Shown here in pieces: positions 17,374 to 27,342 of a stretch of DNA of 37,226 bases. The stretch spans positions 1 through 37,226 of the forward strand of contig NZ_JALKIL010000046.1 in assembly GCF_023051105.1 (NCBI RefSeq), in the 5' to 3' direction. The DNA comes from Anaerobiospirillum sp. NML120449. GTDB taxonomy: Bacteria > Pseudomonadota > Gammaproteobacteria > Enterobacterales > Succinivibrionaceae. Position 1 is the stretch's first letter, and each line of letters starts with the position of its first letter. The notes under the pieces are model-generated. The model had not been told where the DNA came from, made no database searches, and saw only the letters and a list, made by a program, of their open reading frames with translations. Position numbers and translations under genes: made by a program.

Positions 17374-18442
17374 TTGGAAAAACTCCAATGTTAGCTGACC
17401 ATAGGATGCGCTGCTTGTCGATGCAGGCAAACCACCTTGGGGTGCCTTATGCTCTCATTGTGACAAGGCCCCGGCCATACGGCTGAGTATTGTGTGTTCA
17501 GCCTGCACAGCCTCAGTGCAGTTCCATAGTTAAAAAGTACAGGTGGTCGGTCAGATGAATGAAGCATACTCCAGGGCCCTGCCTACCATGCAGGCGCTCT
17601 TTGGAGTGCATCATGAGTATAAAACCAGGCTGTCAGGGAGCCTTGACGGGCGGTTCCCCGAAGACAGTCAGGTGCTCGATACTCTGATGCGCTCTGGATA
17701 CTGGCATCTTTTGACGTGCTGAAAGCCTGCCACAGTCTGCGCAACGGGGCATCTGACCCCTCAGGCTGACTGCCATGGCATAAGGGCGGCTGCAGCTCAG
17801 TATCCGGTGCGTAAGAAATGACAGCTGCGGGCATTAACCTCCATGCCGCCCATAACGGGCATGGCATCTTATGAGCAGGTTGGGCGCACACAGCAGGACA
17901 TGATCCGGCAGAAGGGAGCTCATTACGCACAAAAACAGGTCCATTATATATGTGGAAAATTGCCAAACCCGATGCAAATCATGATTTTGCACCAGTATGG
18001 TGCGCAGGTGGCATCCTTTTTTGATCCAGCACACACCACAACAGCATCATGGCACCTTAATTTAGTGTCTGAAAAGGCCAAAAGTGCCAGCCCATACCTC
18101 AAAAGGCCCGTTTTCGCCCCATCCCCATTCCCATGCACTGCACCTGGCAGTCTCCCTGCAACTCCCGATGCAGTTCCTGCCTTTTGAGCCCTCAGTGCAG
18201 GCATGGGCACGCCTGGCACAGCCTGGCCGTTGGCTCCAGAGCATACACAGTAACCAGGCTCCAGCAATGGGGCATGGCAGGGACCATGTCCGAGGTCGTG
18301 TTCCGGGCATGCCCGGGCATGGTCAATGGGGCATGCCATAGCGGCATGAATGGGGACATGGAGACAGGGACTGTCAGCAGTGATTTGCGGCAGGCAGAGC
18401 TGGCATTGAAGCTGATTTTTATGAGCAGCTTCACACTCTTAA

Positions 18443-18451
18443 TGGTATAAT
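18443..18451 (+). promoter_or_regulatory. Orphan extended -10 promoter
   Basis: TGGTATAAT matches the extended -10 consensus perfectly, without a good -35. It would start transcription near 18458, some 790 bp before jetA and with no ORF in between that I support, so it may drive an untranslated RNA or a long jetA leader. Confidence 0.35.
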
Positions 18452-19026
18452 GCGCCCCATCAGGATAGGTGTAATCCTTACCGGGCTGAGCCGATCGGCT
18501 GTGCCCTCTGACAGGCCTGTGACCCTGTCTTCTTTGTTTCTTTTCTTGTGGCCCAGATGAGGAAAGCTCCCAGCTGTCCAAATGGGTATCTTCTTATTAT
18601 CTGTATCAGACTTTGCAAAGGATCAGCGGGGCCTGCCATTGTGAGCAGGACCTGACAGTCACGCCTGTGCGCGCTGCGCCCGGCGCCGTGTGCGTCTGAC
18701 GGGCAGGGCGGCTCAGTGTGCGTCACCTCTTGCTGCCCTGTGCTCTGATGACGGTAACAGCATGCCCGGCGGCATCTTTCTTCAAAACTGCTGTCTGCTC
18801 TGTCCCAGGCGGGGCGGTGTGGACGTGTCCGGCCTGCGTCATTGCCTGGGCTTGCGCCCGGGATGCGGTCAGACTGGATGGCGGGCTGCCTGAATTTCTG
18901 ATATTTACATGATTTGCACGGTGGCATCCTCAGTAAAATCCATCCTGGATCTTGCTTAGGAGGCGCCGATTAAAGTAAGCTTTTGCTTTTTGCACGCAAA
19001 AGAGCACGCAAAATTGCAAGCCGTTG

Positions 19027-19106
19027 GGCATGCCATAGGGCACGCCATGAGGCATGCCATAGGGCGCGCCATGAGGCATGCCATAGGGCACGCCATGAGG
19101 CACGCC
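19027..19106. repeat. 24-bp tandem repeat upstream of jetA
   Basis: Units starting GGGCACGCCATGAGGCATG at 19038, 19062 and 19086 (the last shortened), with a partial copy before them. Each unit is itself two near-inverted halves (GGCATGCC, GGGCGCGCC or GGCACGCC), so hairpins are likely. The period is eight codons, yet no convincing protein reads through. Confidence 0.9.
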
Positions 19107-19251
19107 CTGGTGTGCGCAGCGCTGTAAGGCGCCATAGTGCCGCAAGGCCGGGCAGGGGCTTCCGCTCATGATGAAGAGGGCGGGAGTGCTCAGGGGGCTG
19201 CCATCCTGTATAAGGTGCAGCCGGGTTAATTTCCTTTAAGGAACAGGTTTC

Positions 19252-21018
19252 ATGACTGTCGATTATCGTTTCTTTGTCACACAGAGGGCGCAGAATCCTG
19301 CCTGGAAACTGCTCTGCGCAACTCATGCGCCGGTGATTCTGACCTTTGTTCATGAGGCCTTTATCAGGCAGTCACGTACTGCAGCCCCTGAGTCTGAGCT
19401 GGTCGAAGTCCTCAAGGACATCATTTTCAATATCAATGGCGGCCGCCTCAATCATCAGTCAGCTGCCCTTGATAATGCAGCTTTCTTCCGCGATTTCATG
19501 AATGAAACCGGAGCTGATGCCGCCTCATTACCAGGCGCCGGTCTTGACGGAAGCCTTGATGATGAGGGGGACGATGGCGAGGCTGAGCATGGGGGCTATG
19601 GTGCTTCCGGCGCCACAGGTGCCTCAGGCGGCGACGGAGGAGCTGATGGCGCTGATGCAGAGGATTCGGTGCAGGCCAGTGCTGAGCGTGCTGCAGCCCG
19701 CGCTGTTGAGCGCCGCCGCAAGGCTGATGAGCGTCTTGACAGCAATGAACTCAAGGATGAGCCGCTGTACTATCTGCGCCGCTGGTCTTCTGAAGAAGAG
19801 CGCTATTTCTTCTGCGAATATGAAGGCAGCAGCGACAGTGAGCCTGTTTACAAAATTACCCCTGACCTGCAGCGTGCCTATTCCTTTATCGTGAGCATGC
19901 ACGATCAGAACCGCAACTTTATTCCTACCGAGTCGCGCTTCAAGGAACTCCTTGAGATCCTCAAGGAAGTGCATATGAGTACTGAGGGTAATGTTGAGGT
20001 ATATCTTGAGGATCTGCTGGCCCAGCGTGAGGCTCTGGACCGTCAGATTGAAAAGGCCCGCCGTGGTGAGATCATCACCCTTTCTGACTCTCAGGTACGT
20101 GAGCGCTTCCTGCAGTTCCAGCATGATGCCATTGAGCTGGTTGATGACTTCCGTCAGGTGGAGTTCAATCTTGGTAATCTGGACAAGGAAATCATGCAGG
20201 ACATTCTCAACTGGACCGGTCCGCGTGGTGAGCTGCTCGACAAGTACTTCAATCAGAACGAATACATTGAAAATACCGACCAGGGCCGTTCGGTAAAGGC
20301 CTTCTCCCGCCTGCTGCTGTCATCTTCAGATGACGAGCTCATTATCAAACGCATTGACAACCTTATGCATCATCCGGCCGTAGCTGATCTGCACAAGGAT
20401 GAGCGTATCCACAATATTCACGATACCTGGCTGGCCTCACGACAGAATATCGAGCGCATCATGGGTGCCTCGACCAAGCGTATCAAGAGCTTCCTGCAGC
20501 CGGCCAATCTTGATGCCAACCGCTTCCTTAAGGAGCGCATCAAGTCCATTACCTCCAAGGTAATCTCCCTTACCCGTGAGGACGGCCTTGATAATCTGCC
20601 GCCCAAGCTCATCGAACTTGAGATTCCGCGTGCTGATATCAAAATTCCTTTTGACAGGCCTCTGGCTACCGTTTCTGACCGTCTTGAGTTCAATACTGAA
20701 ATCAGGAATGACGAGTTCAGACCGGATGACCACCGTCTGTTTGATCAGGTAGTGGTAAACCCTGAGCTGCTGGCTCATCACATTGCCGAATACATGCTTG
20801 AAAAAGAGGAGGCTGATCTTATCGATATCGTTAAGAAACATCCTCTGGAGCACGGCATTACCGAGCTTACCACCTATGTGAAGCTGGCTATGGCCGGATT
20901 TGACCTTATTGAGGACAGCAGCCGCTACGATCTGTACCGCTGGGAGGCCGTTGACCCTGATGGCAACCGCGTTGCCCGCGTTGCCCGCCTCAAACACCTT
21001 ACCTTAAAGCGCCGCTGA
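19252..21018 (+). CDS. jetA: JetA-like (DUF3375) kleisin subunit
   Basis: JetA (MksF-like) is the kleisin that closes the SMC ring in Wadjet-type complexes. The protein matches the DUF3375 pattern as I know it: [20 protein letters not shown] at the start, then [48 protein letters not shown], a central [11 protein letters not shown] and [14 protein letters not shown], and a C-terminal IPFDRPLAT. Residues ~85-155 are an Asp/Gly/Ala-rich insert, giving 588 residues instead of about 490. AAGGAA stands eight bases before the ATG. It is the first gene of an operon; jetB starts 28 bp after its stop. MukF was considered, but the conserved blocks fit DUF3375 much better. Confidence 0.88.
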   Translation: MTVDYRFFVTQRAQNPAWKLLCATHAPVILTFVHEAFIRQSRTAAPESELVEVLKDIIFNINGGRLNHQSAALDNAAFFRDFMNETGADAASLPGAGLDGSLDDEGDDGEAEHGGYGASGATGASGGDGGADGADAEDSVQASAERAAARAVERRRKADERLDSNELKDEPLYYLRRWSSEEERYFFCEYEGSSDSEPVYKITPDLQRAYSFIVSMHDQNRNFIPTESRFKELLEILKEVHMSTEGNVEVYLEDLLAQREALDRQIEKARRGEIITLSDSQVRERFLQFQHDAIELVDDFRQVEFNLGNLDKEIMQDILNWTGPRGELLDKYFNQNEYIENTDQGRSVKAFSRLLLSSSDDELIIKRIDNLMHHPAVADLHKDERIHNIHDTWLASRQNIERIMGASTKRIKSFLQPANLDANRFLKERIKSITSKVISLTREDGLDNLPPKLIELEIPRADIKIPFDRPLATVSDRLEFNTEIRNDEFRPDDHRLFDQVVVNPELLAHHIAEYMLEKEEADLIDIVKKHPLEHGITELTTYVKLAMAGFDLIEDSSRYDLYRWEAVDPDGNRVARVARLKHLTLKRR

Positions 21019-21046
21019 TGGTGCATTGCGTTGGACAGGAGCCACC

Positions 21047-22015
21047 ATGTCTGGATTTGATGACAGCACTGACAACAGTCAGGGCAATAAGCAGGATTAC
21101 GATATGCTCTATGGTCAGCTCGACAGTCTTGCTGAGCAGGGAGCTGCCCTGAGTTCTGACTCTGCCGGTTCCGGCGCTGATGACGCCTGGGGCGGCAACT
21201 CTGCCTGGGCAAACCAGTGGGGCGCAGGCAGCCAGGAGGGCGATGCTGACGGTGATGGCAATGGCATGGACCAGACACCCGAAGACGCAGATGGTCAGGG
21301 TGATCGATCAGCACGCATCAGACTTGTAACTCCGGGAGCCCTGGTGGTCTATCTGCTCAAGGGCTATATCGACCGTGAGGACAATAAGCTGCTCTTTGAA
21401 TCTCTGCTGCGTCAGGAGCGTGAGGTTGAGGAGTTCTGCCGCCGCATGTATCTGCGTCTGGTAGTTGACCATGATGCCGGCTATGCCTATGTGCGCTCTC
21501 TTACTGAAGAGGAAATGCCTGAGGACAACAGTCAGCGTCCTCCACAGCTGCTGACCCGCCGTGCCCTGCGCTTTTACGACAGCCTGATGCTTATTCTGCT
21601 GCGTCAGCGTCTGCTTGAGTTTGACATGTCAGGTCACTTTGGCCGTCTCGTTATGGAGCGCTCGGAGATTCTCTCCCTGGTCAAGACCTTCCTGCTCAAT
21701 GTCAACAATGACAAGCGTCTTGATGACAATCTCAACCGTTCCATTGATGAGCTGTGCAGCCTTGGTCTGCTCTCCCGCAACAACTCCGGTGCTGCAGGCA
21801 GGAATAAGGGCAGGGAAAGCAAGGATATGGAGCGCTACGAGGTCAAGCGCATTATCAGTGTGATCATTACCCCTGAGATTCTCAAACAGGCCGATGACAT
21901 TCTGGAAAGCTACGTTAAGCACATACGTGAAGGCGGCCGTTCCAAGAACCGCATTATGGACGGTGATGGAGAGGCAGGCATGGACGATGGCTTTGCCTCT
22001 GACTCTGCTCAGTAG
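21047..22015 (+). CDS. jetB: JetB-like (DUF4194) KITE subunit
   Basis: JetB (MksE-like) is a winged-helix protein that binds the kleisin in Wadjet-type SMC complexes. The conserved part starts near residue 95: [24 protein letters not shown], then [43 protein letters not shown] and the [13 protein letters not shown] and [11 protein letters not shown] blocks, all as in DUF4194. The first ~90 residues are a Gly/Asp/Ala-rich extension, giving 322 residues against about 200-240. I chose the ATG at 21047, with AGGAG five bases upstream; a TTG at 21026 would add seven residues. The jetC start lies 20 bp after the stop, so the genes are co-transcribed. Confidence 0.87.
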   Translation: MSGFDDSTDNSQGNKQDYDMLYGQLDSLAEQGAALSSDSAGSGADDAWGGNSAWANQWGAGSQEGDADGDGNGMDQTPEDADGQGDRSARIRLVTPGALVVYLLKGYIDREDNKLLFESLLRQEREVEEFCRRMYLRLVVDHDAGYAYVRSLTEEEMPEDNSQRPPQLLTRRALRFYDSLMLILLRQRLLEFDMSGHFGRLVMERSEILSLVKTFLLNVNNDKRLDDNLNRSIDELCSLGLLSRNNSGAAGRNKGRESKDMERYEVKRIISVIITPEILKQADDILESYVKHIREGGRSKNRIMDGDGEAGMDDGFASDSAQ

Positions 22016-22035
22016 CTTTGCGGAGCACTTTTTTC

Positions 22036-25000
22036 ATGCAGGATTATTCTTTAACTGAGGACGGACACGAAGTAATGGACTCTGACAAGGATATCAACGA
22101 GAGCCAGAATCCTGAGCTCGACGCTCAGGAGCAGCAGGCTGCGCCAGCTGAGGCGGCTGTCGATGCTGCCATCGAGGCGGCCGCCGATGCGGCTGCTGAC
22201 GCAGCTGACAGCGCTGCTGCTGACGGCACCGCCAGCGCAGCAAGCGGCGGCGTCGAGGGCGCAGCTGCGGGCTCTGACGGGGAAAAGATCCCTGATGCCG
22301 AGGCTGAAGTAGTCAACCTGGGCAGCGACAGTCTGCTTGAGATTGCCGATGATCAGGATGTAATGTCCCTTTCTGATGAGGAGCTGGCCCGCTTTGCCCG
22401 CCGTCCAGTCAGTTTTGAGGGCTTCCGTCTTGAGCGTGTGGACGTCTATAACTGGGGCAGCTTTAACAACAACGTAAAGTCTGTGTACTTTGGCGGCCAG
22501 AACGTTCTCATGACCGGTGATAACGGTGCGGGCAAGTCCTCCATTATTGACGCCATTACCGTACTGCTCTACGACGTCAAGAAGGTCACCTTCAACCAGG
22601 CAGCCGGTGCTGAAAAGGGCGAACGCTCTCTGTCGTCATACGTGCTTGGTCTTTATAAGAACGACAACAGCTCGGGCGTCAAGACCGAAATGGGTCTGCG
22701 TTCACGCGACAAGGCTGTACTTACCGTACTGATGGCCACCTTCTACAACAAGGCCCTCAATGAGTATGTGGTACTGGTACAGTGCATGGTCATTGCCCGT
22801 CCCAAGAACACTCCAAGCCGTTACTACTTCATTGGTAACCGCGACTTCAATCTGCAAAATGACGTACTGCCGGTAAAGGACATACGCGATCTGGGCCGCA
22901 GACTTTCTGCTCTGGGTGCACAGCGCTATGACAGCTTCTCCCAGTACTACAGCCAGATGCAGCGTCTCTTTGGTATTGAGAATACCAAGGTGCTCGACCT
23001 GTTCTACAAGACCATTTCCATGAAGTCCATTAACAATATTTCGGACTTCGTGCGCAACCAGATGCTCGAGGATTTCAACGGCGATGAGCTGGTTGATCAG
23101 ATGGTCGAGCGCTTTAATGATCTTGATGCCTCCTACCGCTCAGTAGAGGAGGCCCGCAAGCAGGTTCAGGCTCTGGAGCCAATTGTGGTCAAGGGTGAGG
23201 AATACAAGAATATCCGCACCCAGAAGGACTTCCTCAATCGCTGCTCTGACGGCGTAGGCCCTTATCTGTACAAGAAAAAGGCCGAGCTTATTACTGAGGA
23301 AATCGAGCGCAACAACAGAAGAATTTCCGAGCTTGAGGCTGAAGCTGCTCATACTGCAGAGCAGATTGAGTCCATCAGCGCTCATATGATGTCCACCACT
23401 CAGGAAATGTCCCAGCATGGCGGTAACCGCCGTGAAATGCTGGTGCAGAGCATCAATCACGAAAAGAGTTCCCGTGAGCGTGTGTTCCGTAACTACAACG
23501 TTATGGCAACCTTTATCACAACTCTTGACCTCAATCCTGTTACTGATGAGCGCAGCTTCAAGAGCATGATGTCCAGCCTCAGTACTCTGAGCGACAAGTT
23601 TGCCTCCAGCATTCAAAGCTATGAGGAAAGCATTACCTCACGTAATGTAGAGCTCAAGCAGGAGAGCTCACGTCTGCTGGAAATCAACGATGAACTGCGT
23701 TCCCTGCGTGGCCGTAAGAGCAATCTGCCAAGCCGTCATATTGAGGTGCGTAATCGTATTGCCGCCCACATTGGCTGTAAGGATACCGATCTGCCTTTTG
23801 CCGGTGAGCTCATGCAGATCCGTGCTGATGAGAAGGCTCGCTGGGAGCTGGCCATTGAAAAGGTTCTCCATGGCTTTGCTCTGTCCATGCTGGTTCCTGA
23901 GGAGCACTATGCCGAGGTTGCAAGTTTCGTAAACAGCAACAATATTGGCATGCGTCTGGTGTTCTACCGCATCCGTGAGGCTGATGCCTCCACCAGTGCA
24001 GCAGCATCCACCACCATGGGCTCGGTCTTTGGCCGTCAGCTCAATGGCTTTGGCATGCGTTCAGGCTCTGAGACTCTGCCACGCAAGATTGAGATCAAAA
24101 ACGATCCTGTCTTCCAGGGCTTCCTGCGCAATCACCTTGAAAAGAACTTCAACTATGTCTGTACTGAGGACATGACCGAGTTCCGTCAGGAGCGTATGGC
24201 TCTTACTCCAAGCGGTCTTAGCAAGGTAGGCGGACGTAACGAAAAGGACGATCGTCGTTCCCAGCACGGTAATGACTTCATTCTGGGCTGGTCCAACGAA
24301 GAAAAGATCCTCTTCCTGCAAAACGAGTACACCCGCTGCAACACCATGGTGTCTACCATTGAGGAGACCATCAAGGGACTGCGCAGCGATATGAGTACTA
24401 TCGCCAACAAGCAGCAGATGATTGCCCGCCTGAGCGAAATTCAGGGCTATGAGTATGTGGACTACATGAGCATTGACGCCACTATTGAGCGTCTGCAGGC
24501 TGATCTTGACGAGATCAACCGCTCCAACGACATTGTGGCCACACTTACTCACAAGCTCGACGAGTACCGTCAGGACAAGAAGAATCTCGAGGACCGTCTG
24601 AGCAACTGTCAGCGTGAGCTCGGTCAGCTCCAGTCCCGTAATGAAATGCACATGAATGAGCATCGTCATGCTCTTGATCTGTCCATTTCTGCTCAGTATC
24701 TGAGCGCCGAAATTATCAATGCCATCAACCACCTGGTAGAGAAGGCTCAGGAACGTCTTAAGTACACCACCCTGACCTATGACCGTGTGGAGCACCTGGT
24801 CAGCGAAATTGTTTCTGTGCTCAAGCATGAAAGTGCCAGCCTGACCGTGCGTGAAAACGCTCTGGCTCAGGAGCTGGTAAATCTGCAGAGCCGCTTTACT
24901 CAGAGCTTTGTTGTAGCCGGACGTAATCTTGATGCATCCCGTGCTGCAGCCTGGGAGGACTTCCGTGACTTCCTTGACAAGCTCATGCGTGACGATCTGC

Positions 25001-26856
25001 CACGCTTTGTCGATGCATTCAAGGACAAGCTCAACCGCGAGACCATCGACCAGCTTGGTACCCTCAATGCCGCTCTGATTACTCAGTGCCGCAAGATTAA
25101 GGAGCGCATCTCCGACATTAACTCCATCATGAAGGATGTGGACTTCAATCCTGACCACTACATTCAGATGGAAGCCCGTGAAAGCCCTGACAATGAGATT
25201 AAGCAGTTCCGCATTGATCTGCGCAGCTGCACCACTCAGGAACAGGTTGAGGGTGAGGAAGAAGAGGGCTCATCAGCACTTGAGCGTGCCGAGCAGCGCT
25301 TCTACAAGGTTAAAGCCCTGATCGACCGCTTCAAGGGTGAGGTCAACGGCGCTGAAATTGACCGTCGCTGGCGTAACAAGGTAACTGACGTAAAGCAGTG
25401 GTTTGATTTTGCTGCCTCCGAACATACCCGTGAAGATGACAGCCAGGTTGACTACTACGAGGACTCAGGTGGTAAGTCCGGTGGTCAGAAAGAAAAGCTG
25501 GCCTATACCGTACTTGCTTCATCCATTGCCTATCAGTACCGCTCCAAGGCACGCCGTCAGGGTGGTATTGAGGTCAATGAGGCCCTGGACCGTGCCCAGA
25601 TGGAAAGCGCCAGCGGCAATGATGAGAATGCAGCTGCTGCTGAGGCTGCTGCCCTTGCAGCCCAGCAAAATCAGAGCTGCAACAGCTCCGATCGCTCTTA
25701 TCGCTTCGTAATTATTGACGAAGCCTTCGGCCGTGGCTCACCTCAGTCTGTGGACTATGCTCTGACTCTGTTCAGCAAGTTCAATCTGCAGCTGCTGGTA
25801 GCTACCCCTATGCAGAAGCTCGACATCATTGAAAAGTATGTCAACCATGTAGCTTTTGTATACCGTGATGAGGACAGTCATGAGTCCACCGTACTCAATT
25901 ACGAGCTCGATGACTATATCGTCAAGCGCCGTCTCAAGGAGCAGATTGCCCGTCCGGCCATACTCAATCGCAAGATTGAGGGCGATCCTTTAAGCGGCCT
26001 GAGCCCTGAGGAGGCTACCCGTCTGTACAATGAGCTCGATGAGCGCATTATCAGCGAGCAGGACCGCTTTGCCGGTCCAAGGGTCAACCCTGAGCGCCCA
26101 GCAACCGCATCAGCCTCCAGCGCCAATGATGGCGCCTCCGGTGGCGCAGGCGCCGCCGACAGCACATCTGGCAGTGCCTCTGGCAGCGATGCTCAGCCGG
26201 CCCCAAAGGCCAGCTCCCGCCGCCGCAAGGCTGCAGCATCAGCAGGAGCTGAAGCAGCCGCCGATGCAGCTGACGCCGCCTCATCCTCTGCAGCTGACGC
26301 CGCTGCAGAGGATGCAGGCAGCGCAGGCGCTGAGGCTGCCTCAGGCGATGCTTCAGAGGTCGGTGCCTGTGGCAACGCTCAGAGCGCTGCAGAGAGCAGC
26401 ACTGACAGCGAGGCTGAAGGCGCTGCTGACAGCGTCCCTGAGGAAAATGTCGAAAATAAAGAAGACCACATGCATCTTAAGGGTGATGATGGCAAATACC
26501 TCGACCCTGAGGTCTACGCCTCACGCCTGAAAGAAGAGCGCAAGCTTAATGAGGCCCGTCGTACTGATGAGGCTCTGTCCCGTCTGGATTTCCTGGATTC
26601 ACTGTACAGCACTCCAGGGGACGAGGACTCAGTGGTCGATATCTCCATTGACGACTCAAGGGGCTACGATGCTGCAAAGGGTACCTCAGAGGATGGGGAT
26701 CAGGTCTTTATGTATGACCTTGAGCCTGAGTTCAATGAGGAGCGCGCTTCGGCAAAGAAAGGCAAAAAGAAAGCTAAGGAAGAGGAAGAGGAGCCTCATT
26801 ATGAGCATTCTCTTGACGAACTGGTCATTGAGGATGACGACGAGGACGACCTCTGA
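22036..26856 (+). CDS. jetC: JetC-like SMC ATPase with long low-complexity tails
   Basis: JetC (MksB-like; COG4913) is the SMC motor that extrudes DNA loops in Wadjet-type complexes. Marks: VDVYNWGSFNN, Walker A GDNGAGKS (161-168), FNQAAGAEKGERSLSSYVLG, FYKTISMKSINNISDFVRNQM; coiled coils around a central LPFAGELMQIR...VLHGFALSMLVPEEHY segment (~590-750, hinge-like); signature SGGKSGGQKEKLAYT (SGGQ 1148-1151) and Walker B FVIIDEAFGRGS (D1228, E1229). So the ATPase looks intact. Odd parts: an Ala-rich N-terminal extension (~20-85), an insert of ~50 residues between signature and Walker B (~1167-1220), and a ~315-residue tail, Ala/Ser-rich then acidic, ending DDDEDDL. The length is 1606 against about 1100. 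ATG 22036 has GGAG ten bases upstream. Confidence 0.9.
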   Translation: MQDYSLTEDGHEVMDSDKDINESQNPELDAQEQQAAPAEAAVDAAIEAAADAAADAADSAAADGTASAASGGVEGAAAGSDGEKIPDAEAEVVNLGSDSLLEIADDQDVMSLSDEELARFARRPVSFEGFRLERVDVYNWGSFNNNVKSVYFGGQNVLMTGDNGAGKSSIIDAITVLLYDVKKVTFNQAAGAEKGERSLSSYVLGLYKNDNSSGVKTEMGLRSRDKAVLTVLMATFYNKALNEYVVLVQCMVIARPKNTPSRYYFIGNRDFNLQNDVLPVKDIRDLGRRLSALGAQRYDSFSQYYSQMQRLFGIENTKVLDLFYKTISMKSINNISDFVRNQMLEDFNGDELVDQMVERFNDLDASYRSVEEARKQVQALEPIVVKGEEYKNIRTQKDFLNRCSDGVGPYLYKKKAELITEEIERNNRRISELEAEAAHTAEQIESISAHMMSTTQEMSQHGGNRREMLVQSINHEKSSRERVFRNYNVMATFITTLDLNPVTDERSFKSMMSSLSTLSDKFASSIQSYEESITSRNVELKQESSRLLEINDELRSLRGRKSNLPSRHIEVRNRIAAHIGCKDTDLPFAGELMQIRADEKARWELAIEKVLHGFALSMLVPEEHYAEVASFVNSNNIGMRLVFYRIREADASTSAAASTTMGSVFGRQLNGFGMRSGSETLPRKIEIKNDPVFQGFLRNHLEKNFNYVCTEDMTEFRQERMALTPSGLSKVGGRNEKDDRRSQHGNDFILGWSNEEKILFLQNEYTRCNTMVSTIEETIKGLRSDMSTIANKQQMIARLSEIQGYEYVDYMSIDATIERLQADLDEINRSNDIVATLTHKLDEYRQDKKNLEDRLSNCQRELGQLQSRNEMHMNEHRHALDLSISAQYLSAEIINAINHLVEKAQERLKYTTLTYDRVEHLVSEIVSVLKHESASLTVRENALAQELVNLQSRFTQSFVVAGRNLDASRAAAWEDFRDFLDKLMRDDLPRFVDAFKDKLNRETIDQLGTLNAALITQCRKIKERISDINSIMKDVDFNPDHYIQMEARESPDNEIKQFRIDLRSCTTQEQVEGEEEEGSSALERAEQRFYKVKALIDRFKGEVNGAEIDRRWRNKVTDVKQWFDFAASEHTREDDSQVDYYEDSGGKSGGQKEKLAYTVLASSIAYQYRSKARRQGGIEVNEALDRAQMESASGNDENAAAAEAAALAAQQNQSCNSSDRSYRFVIIDEAFGRGSPQSVDYALTLFSKFNLQLLVATPMQKLDIIEKYVNHVAFVYRDEDSHESTVLNYELDDYIVKRRLKEQIARPAILNRKIEGDPLSGLSPEEATRLYNELDERIISEQDRFAGPRVNPERPATASASSANDGASGGAGAADSTSGSASGSDAQPAPKASSRRRKAAASAGAEAAADAADAASSSAADAAAEDAGSAGAEAASGDASEVGACGNAQSAAESSTDSEAEGAADSVPEENVENKEDHMHLKGDDGKYLDPEVYASRLKEERKLNEARRTDEALSRLDFLDSLYSTPGDEDSVVDISIDDSRGYDAAKGTSEDGDQVFMYDLEPEFNEERASAKKGKKKAKEEEEEPHYEHSLDELVIEDDDEDDL

Positions 26857-26940
26857 TAACAGCCATGGCCGGCTTTTCTGACAGTATTTGCTTAAGGTCA
26901 TTACTGAACTTCATTACTGACAGCAAAAGCCTGTCCCCTC

Positions 26941-26972
26941 AAAGGCATCGCAGCTAAGGCTGCGGTGCCTTT
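26941..26972 (+). terminator. Terminator after jetC
   Basis: AAAGGCATCGCAGC (26941-26954) pairs with GCTGCGGTGCCTTT (26959-26972) with one wobble and a TAAG loop. The T run is short. It marks the end of the jetABC operon and shows that no fourth gene follows it. Confidence 0.7.
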
Positions 26973-27047
26973 GCCCTGATTAGGCCCTGCACAACGCCAG
27001 AGCCGCCCGGAACCACGGGGATCGTGCCTATGCCTGGTCCGCGCCTT

Positions 27048-27077
27048 ATGGCATGGCATGGCATGGCATGGCATGGC
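27048..27077. repeat. Pentanucleotide repeat (ATGGC)6
   Basis: Six exact ATGGC units lie in the non-coding gap between jetC and mlaA. The rest of 26973-27160 shows nothing supported. Confidence 0.95.
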
Positions 27078-27167
27078 CTGCGCCAGTGCGCCTGTGCGCA
27101 GGGAACGCAACCTCAGGGGGCATTTTGAGCCACGGTGGGGCGTGTTCAGATCGCTTTATAAAGGCTG

Positions 27168-27196
27168 TTGGGATTGTTTGAGGGCTGCCGTATAAT
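27168..27196 (+). promoter_or_regulatory. Sigma-70 promoter for mlaA
   Basis: TTGGGA (27168-27173) and TATAAT (27191-27196) are 17 bp apart. Transcription would start near 27203, about 140 nt before the mlaA start. Confidence 0.65.
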
Positions 27197-27342
27197 GGCC
27201 CTGAATCCCGCAGGCACAGTGTATGCCCTCTAAACTTTCCTGGCATGGCCAGAGCTTGCAGGATCGCGAGATAAAACAGCCGTTTTGCGGGCATTAAATA
27301 TTTATTTCCAGTCAGCAGGTATTACCTGCATCAGGGATGCTT

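Larger units (their letters stand above)
17374..19251. other. Long stretch (1.9 kb) with no supported gene
   Basis: Several overlapping short ORFs occur on both strands, but none has recognisable motifs, sensible composition or a ribosome site. I found no tRNA, RNase P, tmRNA, SRP or clear 6S RNA. It contains short GGCATG-rich palindromes (18240-18360), a strong extended -10 element at 18443-18451 and a 24-bp tandem repeat near 19027-19106. It could hold a decayed gene or non-coding RNA; neither can be shown. Confidence 0.5.

Noticed and set aside
18460..18500. CCTGAGCCGAT word that recalls 6S RNA
   Set aside because: A single short match; the closing stem and central bubble of 6S RNA are not present around it.
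18192..18581. ORFs of about 130 codons on the minus strand in the 17.4-19.25 kb gap (also 17583-17966 and 17944-18339)
   Set aside because: They overlap one another in different frames, have Cys/His/Pro/Arg-rich shadow-like composition, no ribosome site and no recognisable motif.
18930..19169. Minus-strand ORF with a PHGVPYGM repeat
   Set aside because: The repeat comes from the 24-bp tandem array; the sequence before and after is not protein-like and there is no ribosome site.
19252..26856. First reading as mukF-mukE-mukB, the usual gammaproteobacterial condensin
   Set aside because: Gene order and size suggest it, but conserved blocks (NPAWKLL, GDNGAGKSSIIDAI, AAGAEKGERSLSSYV, SGGKSGGQKEKLAYT, DEAFGRGS) belong to the JetABC families rather than to MukFEB.
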